From Leptolyngbya sp. BC1307 (GTDB lineage Bacteria; Cyanobacteriota; Cyanobacteriia; Phormidesmidales; Phormidesmidaceae): 62,088 nucleotides of DNA. Each line of letters begins with the position of its first letter. Positions within the stretch are counted from its first letter, which is position 1. The stretch is from contig NZ_NRTA01000025.1 in assembly GCF_002286735.1 (NCBI RefSeq), positions 1-62,088 of the forward strand. The letters are read 5' to 3'. Positions 1 through 7,235 of the stretch are shown here, piece after piece. Below the pieces are notes generated by a model that saw nothing but the letters and a program-made list of their open reading frames with translations, had not been told where the DNA came from and ran no database searches. A program made the position numbers and the translations under genes.

Positions 1-1384
1 CAGATGAGAAACACTTCTTGATTGCTGTCCTCGCTGATGGCTCATCAGCTACGAAGCGCTGATGAGCTTGTCCGTATCTTGGAATTTGGAATTGCTGGTC
101 AATAAAGACGCGATCGCCTGCCGCTAACCCATCGAGCACCTGAATGCGATCGCCCACCTGAGATCCTAAAACCACCGGTTCGAGCTGCGCCTGTCCAGAT
201 TCTCCCGGTACAAGCACGCCCGTCTCTCCGCCCTGAGTGATAATGGCGACTGCGGGTACGACAAGCGCATCGGCTAGCTGCTCACCAATAAAGGCAACAG
301 TGGTATTCATATTCGAGCGTAGCTGATCGGTGCCCGTCAGTAGCTCGATCCGCACTTGAAAAACAGTGACGTTTTGTCGTTCAATCGCTTCTGGCGCAAT
401 CAGCTGCACTTCTCCTTTAAAGGTCTCTTCTGGAAAAGCATCGGCCTGAATTTCGACAGCCTGACCAACTTTTATGCGGCTGATATCGGCCTCAGGAACT
501 TCGGCAACCACTTCTAGACCGCTGGCGATCGCGACAATCGCTGTCGAAGTGGCAGAAGTTACCTCTGAAGCGGTGGCCGTCGGCGTCACAAAGGCGCCCT
601 CAGAAGCAAATCGCTGGGTGACAATACCGTCAAACGGGGCGCGAATTTGAGTGTCATCGAGCTGAGACTGCACCGCCGCTAGCTGGCCCTGGGCATTGCG
701 TAATCGGGCTTCGGCCTGGGCAATGGTTTCGACATCGCTGCCGTTTTGTTGATCGATCAGGCGCTGCTCGGCTTCGGCAAGGCGGGCGATCGCCTGATCA
801 ACCCCGGCCTGGGCACTGCGGCGATCGCTCAGAGCACTGTCTAGTTCACTGCGAGAAATTGCCCCCCGGTCGAAGAGGCTCTGGCTGCGAGCATTGTCTG
901 CTTGGGAAAGGGAAAGGCGGGCCCGGGCATCGTCAAGCTGAGCGCGAGTTGCCGAGACGGAGGCTTCGGCCTGAGCAATATCAGTGGTGGAAGCCCCTCT
1001 TCTCGCTTCGTCAAGTTGAGCCTGGGCTTCGGCGACGCCAGCTCGACTCTGGGTTAGCTGAGCGTCAACTTGTTCGCGATTCATCTGGGCAATTAGCTGG
1101 CCCCGGGTGACGAGATCGCCCTGCTCCACATAGAGTTCTCGAACAGTCCCTGCCGACTTGGGACTGAGGTTGACAGTCCGTTCGGGCTCAACCCTGCCGC
1201 TAGCGGTAATCCGAACAGTGAGTTCAGTAGAGGCAACCGGGACAGTCAGAGCTTCCAGGTCATAGTTGGGGCCACGACGAGAGAGGGTGAAGGCGATCGC
1301 GCCGGCAGCGGCTAAGCCGATCAATCCCAAACCGATTAGCCAGGGCAAAGGACGCTTGATCCGACCGAAAAAAGGCAAACGCAT
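1..1384 (-). CDS. HlyD-family efflux periplasmic adaptor (partial, C-terminus off the left edge)
   Basis: The frame is open from an ATG at 1384 (protein begins MRLPFFGRIKRPLPW) to the window edge, at least 461 residues. It starts with a basic stretch and one membrane segment (about residues 14-33), then a lipoyl-like half-motif (VEPERTVNLSPKSAGTV), a long Ala/Gln/Arg-rich alpha-helical hairpin (about 100-240), the second lipoyl half (APFDGIVTQRFASEGAFV) and a beta-barrel/membrane-proximal region ending near GDRVFIDQQ. This is the order of RND/MacA/DevB membrane-fusion adaptors, which link an inner-membrane pump to an outer-membrane channel. The partner pump would lie to the left, outside the window. 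The substrate cannot be told. No frameshift was seen. Confidence 0.85.
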   Translation of the reverse strand, partial: MRLPFFGRIKRPLPWLIGLGLIGLAAAGAIAFTLSRRGPNYDLEALTVPVASTELTVRITASGRVEPERTVNLSPKSAGTVRELYVEQGDLVTRGQLIAQMNREQVDAQLTQSRAGVAEAQAQLDEARRGASTTDIAQAEASVSATRAQLDDARARLSLSQADNARSQSLFDRGAISRSELDSALSDRRSAQAGVDQAIARLAEAEQRLIDQQNGSDVETIAQAEARLRNAQGQLAAVQSQLDDTQIRAPFDGIVTQRFASEGAFVTPTATASEVTSATSTAIVAIASGLEVVAEVPEADISRIKVGQAVEIQADAFPEETFKGEVQLIAPEAIERQNVTVFQVRIELLTGTDQLRSNMNTTVAFIGEQLADALVVPAVAIITQGGETGVLVPGESGQAQLEPVVLGSQVGDRIQVLDGLAAGDRVFIDQQFQIPRYGQAHQRFVADEPSARTAIKKCFSS

Positions 1385-1406
1385 GAGAGATAAACGCACG
1401 AATTAG

Positions 1407-1440
1407 AAAGGCTTGCCGGTTAGCGACCTAGCAAGCCTTT
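1407..1440 (-). terminator. Rho-independent-type hairpin after the ferrochelatase-like gene
   Basis: A perfect 10-bp inverted repeat, AAAGGCTTGC (1407-1416) and GCAAGCCTTT (1431-1440), with a 14-nt loop. It lies between the stop of the ferrochelatase-like gene (1474) and the start of the HlyD gene (1384). The T-tract on the minus strand is short (TTTCT), so termination strength is uncertain. Confidence 0.6.
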
Positions 1441-1473
1441 TCTTAGGATATCGGTTATGAACAGAGATCGCCT

Positions 1474-2739
1474 TTAGTGACGATGGCTAGGTTCTGCTGC
1501 CGCATGAGCATGACTCTTTTCGGCGTGATGCCCGTTAGCCTCGTGGCTATGACCGGCATGACTGTGCTCCCCATGACTGTGCTCCCCATGACTGTGCCCT
1601 GCATGGTGGTGAGAATGCGAATGCGCGTGGTCGTGATCAGCGGGCTCAGCGCCTCTGAGCTGCGGATTCACCGTCATCGGCTCAGCGTCTAAAAGCGCCT
1701 GAATATGGCTATCGGCCCAGTCTGCGACCATCTGCATAAATTTGGGATGGTCGTTGACACAGTCCATTTGCACGTAAGTGACTTCAGGGTGCTTGCGTCG
1801 CAGCTGATGAATGATGTGATCAACATCTAGCAGGGTCTCGTGATTTTCGGTGGCAAAGCCAATAGGCATAAATACCAGCGAAGTCGCGCCCAGGTCAATC
1901 AAATTTTTACCGGCTAGCGTCACATTGGGCTGAGTCCACTCAATCAGCGGCGTATCGTGGTTGAGCCAGCCGATGGAGATTAGCGGATACTTGTAGGTGA
2001 GCTTTTCGCGCACCGCGTCGTAGAGCTTCTGGCTCTCGTCGATGCCGGAGGTGAAGCCCTTGGCCTTGTGAGGACAGCCGTGGTTCATCAGCACAATGCC
2101 CGTTTGCGACGGTAAATGAGCCACTGCCAGCTGCTTTTCGATTTTTTCTTCAACCATGTCAGCTAGCAGGCTGATGTAGCGATCGCGATTGTAAAAAGAA
2201 GGAATATAGCGAGTGCCTTTCAACCAGTGCTCACCGCTGCCTGCGAGCTTGGTCAGCGCGTCGTTCACCTGCTCAACGGCGATGCCGCTAGTAAAGATAG
2301 AATCGACTACCAGCAGCGGATAGATCAGCAGTTTGCTAAAGCCTTCTGCCTTGATCGTAGTGAGCACCTGTTCGGGCAGATGCGGCGCACAGAAGTTAAA
2401 GGCTTTGAATACTTTGACGCGATCGCCCCAGCGCTGCTGCAAACATTCTTCTACGCCTGCCCGCTGCCCCTCAAAGATGGCGTTGTGAGGAGAGATAAAC
2501 TGGTCGTGCTGGTGGCTCCACTCATGCAGATCAAAGACGGCTAGCAGCTTGGCCAGCGGCGGATATATCCAGGTCGGCACCGGGGCAAATTTTGCCGTCA
2601 GCAGGTTCAGCGCTTGCTCATTGTAGTTGGCAAAGTCTTCGTAGCTTTCGACTTCACCATAGCCCATGAGTAGGACGGCTACACGGTCGTCAGAGGCAGT
2701 AGTCGAATCAGCCGGGCGCTGGGTTTGAATAGCAGTCAT
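1474..2739 (-). CDS. Ferrochelatase-like (class II chelatase) protein with histidine-rich C-terminal tail
   Basis: 421 residues. Residues about 18-350 resemble the ferrochelatase fold: an N-terminal strand VAVLLMGYGEVESYEDF, a middle segment KLLIYPLLVVDSIFTSG and a second-domain strand GIVLMNHGCPHKAKGF, then VFMPIGFATENHETLLDVD, which carries the His/Glu pair expected in the metal-insertion site. Canonical HemH usually begins with an LLLNLGGP motif, which is absent here, so this is a divergent paralogue rather than the obvious housekeeping hemH. The last ~50 residues are a His/Gly/Glu-rich tail with repeated HSHGE units, likely metal binding. It could insert iron, or another divalent ion, into a tetrapyrrole. 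The exact reaction is not certain. Confidence 0.75.
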   Translation of the reverse strand: MTAIQTQRPADSTTASDDRVAVLLMGYGEVESYEDFANYNEQALNLLTAKFAPVPTWIYPPLAKLLAVFDLHEWSHQHDQFISPHNAIFEGQRAGVEECLQQRWGDRVKVFKAFNFCAPHLPEQVLTTIKAEGFSKLLIYPLLVVDSIFTSGIAVEQVNDALTKLAGSGEHWLKGTRYIPSFYNRDRYISLLADMVEEKIEKQLAVAHLPSQTGIVLMNHGCPHKAKGFTSGIDESQKLYDAVREKLTYKYPLISIGWLNHDTPLIEWTQPNVTLAGKNLIDLGATSLVFMPIGFATENHETLLDVDHIIHQLRRKHPEVTYVQMDCVNDHPKFMQMVADWADSHIQALLDAEPMTVNPQLRGAEPADHDHAHSHSHHHAGHSHGEHSHGEHSHAGHSHEANGHHAEKSHAHAAAEPSHRH

Positions 2740-3054
2740 ATAGTTGTCTCGATGGTTGTCTTGGATCTAGGTCTAGCTAATGTTGATGGTTCTGCTTTTA
2801 ATATACGTTTGATATTTTTTTCATGCTTACAGACTCATCTCTCATGACGATAGTTAAAAAGGATTACATTCAAGCTGACACTCAGAAAGCAAAAGTATCA
2901 TAGCGTACTCAAAAGGTAGATGATACCGCTATTAGGTAGAAAAAAATCTGTAGTTTATGCAGGCGATCACCTGTACGACCCAGGTTTTCGGCGCTGCAAG
3001 CTCGATTATACAGCGATGGTAGGAAATTCCTAAGCTTCAGCGATTACCCGCCTG
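2740..3054. other. Intergenic region, no gene seen
   Basis: 315 nt between the ferrochelatase-like gene and the Uma2 gene, both on the minus strand. It is AT-rich and has no convincing ORF. It presumably holds the promoter of the ferrochelatase-like gene. A short palindrome CAGGCGATCACCTG occurs near 2960. I see no RNA gene. Confidence 0.5.
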
Positions 3055-3708
3055 CTAATCAGTTGCAGACCGTACCCATTCCCGCAAATCCCGTTCTGCC
3101 TGCATTTCACTCTGACGAGCTGCTGCCAAAAACTCATACAGCTTTGCCTTTGGCACGGTTGCAAAGGTAGGGCTCACAGCCACTTCCTCGTAATTATCAT
3201 TCTGCAAACAATAAACCCGCCAGGTTTTACCGTTGTACCGCCAAAATTCTGGAACGCCCAGCGCTGCATAAAGTCGCAGCTTATCAATATCGGTGTGAGT
3301 AATATCAACTTCTACAACCAGGTCAGGCGGTGGGTCTTGGTCAAAATCGACGTCGCGTCCAGCTACCAACGGCTGATTTTGAATGTAGTAAGCGTTGTCT
3401 GGCTCAGCCGACCTATCTAAAGTTTCTCGGTTCAGTGTGGTAGAGCCCATTGTTTTGAGATCCCTGCCAGATTCCATCACCAAAATCCGAATGAACAGCT
3501 CGATCAGTCTCGCTGAGAACTCGTGAATCTCAAGCGGCATTGTAACTTCTAGCGTTCCTTGAGCGTAGGCAAAACGGATGTTGCGGTCGTGGCTGAGCGT
3601 TTTTCGCAGCGTTTGATAGCGCTGCCAGTCGAGCGAGCGAAAGACGAAGCGTTTTTCGCCGACAGGCTGAGGGAGAGGCTGCGAGACAAGGGGCGTTGCG
3701 CTAACCAT
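3055..3708 (-). CDS. Uma2-family (DUF820) restriction-endonuclease-like protein
   Basis: 217 residues, the usual length for the family. It has the PD-(D/E)XK-like core: FRFAYAQGTLEV-type strand, the acidic motif PPPDLVVEVDITHTD (about 127-141) and the following KLRLYAALGVPEFWRY helix/strand. Uma2 proteins are highly expanded in cyanobacteria. Their cellular role and substrate are unknown, although the fold predicts a nuclease. The gene stands alone, and its leader carries three 18-bp tandem repeats. A second, diverged Uma2 gene lies at 47874-48491. Confidence 0.85.
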   Translation of the reverse strand: MVSATPLVSQPLPQPVGEKRFVFRSLDWQRYQTLRKTLSHDRNIRFAYAQGTLEVTMPLEIHEFSARLIELFIRILVMESGRDLKTMGSTTLNRETLDRSAEPDNAYYIQNQPLVAGRDVDFDQDPPPDLVVEVDITHTDIDKLRLYAALGVPEFWRYNGKTWRVYCLQNDNYEEVAVSPTFATVPKAKLYEFLAAARQSEMQAERDLREWVRSATD

Positions 3709-3711
3709 AAG

Positions 3712-3765
3712 GGCACGGAGCGATGAAGAGGCACGGAGCGATGAAGAGGCACGGAGCGACGAAAA
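3712..3765. repeat. Three tandem 18-bp repeats in the Uma2 leader
   Basis: Unit GGCACGGAGCGATGAAGA at 3712-3729 and 3730-3747, plus a copy with two changes at 3748-3765. It starts four bases upstream of the Uma2 start codon (3708), so it lies in the 5' leader of that gene. Each unit carries CTCCGTGCC when read on the minus strand. It could be a slippage-prone expansion. Confidence 0.85.
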
Positions 3766-3823
3766 GAAATTTCTATCATTTTAGTCCAATCTGACGAGTG
3801 ACTATCTGGCTAAGACTATCTGG

Positions 3824-4969
3824 CTAATCGGTCTCTTCCCAGAGGCGTCTTCTCGGCTTTCCTTGCAGGCGTTGGTGAGTGTCTCGCAGCAGGGCGGGAA
3901 TATCTAGCTGCTCGGGGCAGCGCGGCAAGCAGTCGCCGCAGTCGGTGCAGCGATCGCCCCGCCGACCCGGAAACCAATGCCCCGCCTTTTCAAACATGCC
4001 GTAACGATACTGGCCAAAGGCGCTCATGTCATAGGCCACCGCCAGGTTGCGCAGCCGCAGCACTTCTGGAATGTTGATGACTTCGGGGCAGGGCAGGCAT
4101 TGGTGACACTGAGCGCAGCGATCGCTTCCCAACGCCTCTCGCTGGCTGTGATCTAACCGTTCAATCGCCTGCCGCTCGGCGGTACTCAGCGGCCCATCAT
4201 TACCGGCTACTGTCAGCGGCCAGTCTAGCTCTGAAGGGATTGCTGGGCCAACGCTGAGCGTAGTAATGCGCGGGTCACTCAGCAGCCAGCGGTAATTTAG
4301 CAGCAGCGGGTCAAAAGGCGCACACAGCGCTTTTAGCTTCTCAGGCGGAGTGTAGAGCATCCCAGCTTTATCGGCTGGGGAGATGATAAAAACGCCCATA
4401 TCTTGCTGGTGGGCCTGCTCTATTGCTGAGGCATTACGCTGAAAGAAATAGCTGTAGTGCAAATTGACAAAGGCAAAGGCTTGAGTGGCGATCGCCGCTT
4501 GAATCACGTCCAGCGGCCCGTGGGTCGAAAAGCCTAGATGCCGAATACGACCGTCAGCCTGAGCGCGAGCGATCGCCCCCAACATATGCGATCGCGCCCA
4601 CTCCAGATGAGCCGCCGTATTGATGCCGTGAATCGCCAGACAGTCCAGGTAGCCAACGCCTAAGCGAGAGAGGGAACCGTCTATCGCTCTGTCAACCTGG
4701 TCGGCAGTGAGCGTCGGGGTGAGCTTGCTGGTGATGACTAGCCGACGGCGATCATGAGCAGCGATCGCCCGGCCCATATATGACTCACTGTCACCATAGG
4801 CAGGTGCGGTCTCTACGTGGTTGATGCCCTGCGAAATGGCTGCCTTCAGCACATCCGCTGCCGCTGCCGCTGAAGCAAATCGCATCGTGCCCAGAGAAAA
4901 GACAGACAGCCGCAGCTCAGTTTTGCCAAATCGGCGTTGGCGAAGCCTCTCCCTTGGAAAATCGCGCAT
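3824..4969 (-). CDS. Aldo/keto reductase with C-terminal 4Fe-4S ferredoxin-like domain
   Basis: 381 residues. The N-terminal ~280 residues form an AKR barrel: strand MRFASAAAA, the Asp/Tyr region VETAPAYGDSESYMG, a Lys in VITSKL and a His in LDCLAIHGIN complete the expected D-Y-K-H tetrad. The C-terminus adds two cysteine clusters, CAQCHQCLPCPE (about 285) and CTDCGDCLPRCPE (about 342), each able to hold a 4Fe-4S cluster. Such AKR-ferredoxin fusions are common in cyanobacteria and probably couple NAD(P)H and Fe-S electron transfer to carbonyl reduction. The substrate is unknown. Only 8 nt separate it from the DUF151 gene upstream, so the two may be co-transcribed. Confidence 0.88.
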   Translation of the reverse strand: MRDFPRERLRQRRFGKTELRLSVFSLGTMRFASAAAAADVLKAAISQGINHVETAPAYGDSESYMGRAIAAHDRRRLVITSKLTPTLTADQVDRAIDGSLSRLGVGYLDCLAIHGINTAAHLEWARSHMLGAIARAQADGRIRHLGFSTHGPLDVIQAAIATQAFAFVNLHYSYFFQRNASAIEQAHQQDMGVFIISPADKAGMLYTPPEKLKALCAPFDPLLLNYRWLLSDPRITTLSVGPAIPSELDWPLTVAGNDGPLSTAERQAIERLDHSQREALGSDRCAQCHQCLPCPEVINIPEVLRLRNLAVAYDMSAFGQYRYGMFEKAGHWFPGRRGDRCTDCGDCLPRCPEQLDIPALLRDTHQRLQGKPRRRLWEETD

Positions 4970-4977
4970 CGGCTTTT

Positions 4978-5469
4978 TTATATAGAATGGCCCCGCTCGG
5001 CAAAGTCGGCGGGGCTAATATCAGAAAGAAAAGCGTGAAAGGCTTCTTTTTCGGCGGCGTCGGCCTCCTGATCGACCGGCATCGCCGCATCGACCACCAC
5101 CTCCTCCATTACCCAGATCGGTGCATTCACCCGCAGCGCCACCGAAATGGCATCACTAGGCCGGGCGTCTAGCTCCTTCTTCTTCTTGCCTCTGCCAACG
5201 GTCATCACCGCGTAAAAGGTATTGTCTCGCAGCGCGTGAATAACGACCCTTTGCAAGGTCATATCCCAGGCCGTTAGCAGGTTGACCAGGAGATCGTGAG
5301 TCATGGGGCGAGTCGGCGTTTCCCCCTCTAGCACCGAGTTAATCGCCCGAGCCTGCTCTGGGGAAATAAAAATAGGTAGCTGCCGCCGCTGCGAACCATC
5401 CCGCAGCAAAACGATTGGATTACGACTTCCCGCATCGACGGCAATCCCAGCCACAGTCATCTCAATCAT
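4978..5469 (-). CDS. Bifunctional nuclease family protein (DUF151)
   Basis: 163 residues, starting MIEMTVAGIAVDAGS. It shows the family core: LRDGSQRRQLPIFISPEQA, the EGETPTRPMTHDLL segment, and the ELDARPSDAISVALRVNAPI motif (about 100-119) with the acidic and Ser residues conserved in DUF151. Family members have been reported with DNase/RNase activity in plants and bacteria. The cyanobacterial role is not established. The gene is just upstream of the AKR gene, probably as an operon. Confidence 0.87.
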   Translation of the reverse strand: MIEMTVAGIAVDAGSRNPIVLLRDGSQRRQLPIFISPEQARAINSVLEGETPTRPMTHDLLVNLLTAWDMTLQRVVIHALRDNTFYAVMTVGRGKKKKELDARPSDAISVALRVNAPIWVMEEVVVDAAMPVDQEADAAEKEAFHAFLSDISPADFAERGHSI

Positions 5470-5800
5470 TGCCTAGCCCCTTAGATTCGCCAGAGAAACC
5501 TTCACTAAACAGACGCATACTCAGCAGACCTGCCTCCTCTATGCTCAAAAGCCCTACCAATAATCTTACTTTCAGGTAACCTTTAAATCCGTATCTGTTA
5601 ATTCAGTGTCAACACAGCTAAGCTAGGAGCCGGTATGGCGCTTGGTTGCGGTGTTGGTATTTAAAGCCACAGGCAGCATTTTATATAGTCTAGGCTAAAG
5701 CGATTTTTGTCAGAATTCAGCGTAAGATAAAAAATCTTTATCGAAGACCAGACATTCGTAACGCTACCAACCGACCGAACAAATTGAGTAGTTATTTATC
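5470..5800. other. Divergent intergenic region upstream of DUF151 and riboflavin synthase
   Basis: 331 nt carrying the promoters of two divergent genes. I looked for an FMN riboswitch ahead of the riboflavin synthase gene and did not see its conserved core. AT-rich stretches near 5675-5685 and 5725-5740 could be promoter elements, but no clean -35/-10 pair is visible. No ORF is seen. Confidence 0.5.
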
Positions 5801-6490
5801 GTGTTTACAGGGTTAGTTCAAAGTCTGGGTCAATTGCAGCACCTGGGTCAATACCAGTTAAAGATTACCTGCCCTACGGCTAACGCCCCGATTTTAGTCG
5901 GGATCGCTTTGGGCGACAGCATCGCAGTTGACGGCGTTTGCCTGACGGTTGAGAAAATACTCCCCCAGGGATTCATCGCCTCAGCTTCTCCCGAAACCTT
6001 AGATAAATCAACGCTGGGCAAGGTGCTGGATAACGGCAAAGTCAACTTAGAGCCTTCGCTGCGGGTTGGCAGCAAAATCGGTGGCCATTTTGTCACGGGT
6101 CATGTAGACGGCATCGGCCAGCTAGACCGCGCTGAGCGGGTGGCTAATGCCTGGGAGATTAGCTTCAAGCAAGTCAGCCCGCTGGTGGCTCGATACATTG
6201 TCAACAAGGGCAGTGTGGCCGTTAATGGCATCAGCCTGACGGTCGCCGCATGCAGCCCCTCGGGTGACTGGTTCTCTACCGCTGTGATCCCGGTTACCTA
6301 TGCCGAGACTAATTTGCCGTACTTGCGTCCTGGTGACTGGGTGAATCTGGAGGGCGATGTGCTGGGTAAGTATGTGGAGAAATTTATGGGCGATCGCACT
6401 CTCAGCCCCCATCATCTTCAAGACGGCATTGGCGAACCCTCAGAAGAACTGTCTATGGCATTCTTTGCAGAGCACGGCTACCTGTCTTAA
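5801..6490 (+). CDS. ribE: Riboflavin synthase, alpha chain
   Basis: 229 residues from a GTG start that gives the invariant N-terminus MFTGLVQ. The protein is two similar lumazine-binding halves. The first has GDSIAVDGVCLTV (about 39-51) and GGHFVTGHVDGIG; the second has KGSVAVNGISLTVAA (about 136) and NLEGDVLGKYVEK. It dismutates two 6,7-dimethyl-8-ribityllumazine molecules to riboflavin in the cytosol. The length is slightly above the usual ~215 because of a C-terminal extension. It stands alone and converges on the pentapeptide gene with 21 nt between stops. Confidence 0.95.
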   Translation: MFTGLVQSLGQLQHLGQYQLKITCPTANAPILVGIALGDSIAVDGVCLTVEKILPQGFIASASPETLDKSTLGKVLDNGKVNLEPSLRVGSKIGGHFVTGHVDGIGQLDRAERVANAWEISFKQVSPLVARYIVNKGSVAVNGISLTVAACSPSGDWFSTAVIPVTYAETNLPYLRPGDWVNLEGDVLGKYVEKFMGDRTLSPHHLQDGIGEPSEELSMAFFAEHGYLS

Positions 6491-6511
6491 TCCCACTCAG
6501 GACAATGCAGC

Positions 6512-7063
6512 TTAAGGACAATACAGCGTCTCGCGGGTGTCTCGACCTGTGACTGGGTTAGTCCCACTCGCGACTTCACACAGCATGTTGTTAACTCGAG
6601 GGTCAAACAGTACGTCTGTAAAGTCAGCCCCTTCTACATTGGCATCACGAAAATTAGCGCTGATAACGTAAGCCCCTTCTAGAACGGCATCTTTGAGATT
6701 AGCTTTAATCAGCGTCGCACCGTCTAAAGTCGCACCTCTAAGATTGGCCCCTTCTAAGTTCGCCCGGTCGAGGTGAGTAGTAAACAGCCGCACCCCCTGT
6801 AGGTTTGTGTGGCTTAGATCTGCTTCTGTCAGGTCAGCGCGGGTGTAGTCGTTGTCAGTGAGGTCCTGTCCTGAAAAATCCTGCTGCCGCAAGTTCTTGC
6901 GATCAAAATTGGTAGCGTAGGCAGCTTGGCCGTCATTAACCGCGCCAAACGTCAGCCCTAACACCACTATCAAGATGGTCACGATTTGCCAGAGACGCCG
7001 CGCCTGAGCCAGGTGCCTTATCGCTGCCCAACTGCCTCTGAGAGCCTGCTGAATCTTTATCAT
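6512..7063 (-). CDS. Pentapeptide-repeat protein with N-terminal membrane/signal segment
   Basis: 183 residues. A basic N-terminus is followed by a hydrophobic segment (about 27-47, IVTILIVVLGLTFGAV), either a signal peptide or an anchor. From about 60 to 145 there are A(D/N)LXX repeats (ADLTEADLSHTNLQGVRL, ANLEGANLRGATLDGATL) that form a right-handed beta-helix. The end has two cysteines (CEVASGT... and YCP). This is a common cyanobacterial lumenal/periplasmic type. The function is unknown. Confidence 0.85.
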   Translation of the reverse strand: MIKIQQALRGSWAAIRHLAQARRLWQIVTILIVVLGLTFGAVNDGQAAYATNFDRKNLRQQDFSGQDLTDNDYTRADLTEADLSHTNLQGVRLFTTHLDRANLEGANLRGATLDGATLIKANLKDAVLEGAYVISANFRDANVEGADFTDVLFDPRVNNMLCEVASGTNPVTGRDTRETLYCP

Positions 7064-7171
7064 CTGCTGCCTGTGCTACTCAACCGTAAAGCCAATCCTA
7101 CCGAAGAAAAGGGATCACTTAGTCAAATATTCAGCAGATTGACACAATTGTAAGTGAGACCTTAACAGGAG

Positions 7172-7233
7172 GGAGGTAGTCAACAGGAGACAGTACCCAG
7201 AAATGTGCCTCCTGCTTCCTGTCTCCTACCTCC
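7172..7233. terminator. Long purine/pyrimidine hairpin between crtO and the pentapeptide gene
   Basis: AGGAGACAG (7185-7193) pairs with CTGTCTCCT (7219-7227), and the flanks GGAGGTA and TACCTCC extend the stem with a bulge. It begins three bases beyond the crtO stop codon (7236-7238) and has no strong T-tract. It probably protects or ends the crtO mRNA. It is built of repeated AGGAG-like units. Confidence 0.5.
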
Positions 7234-7235
7234 TC

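Noticed and set aside
859-1110. Plus-strand ORF within the HlyD gene
   Set aside because: It lies wholly inside the open HlyD frame and matches no family.
1477-1692. Plus-strand ORF opposite the histidine-rich tail
   Set aside because: It is an antisense by-product of the repeated His codons.
5470-5800. FMN riboswitch before riboflavin synthase
   Set aside because: The conserved RFN core was not seen.
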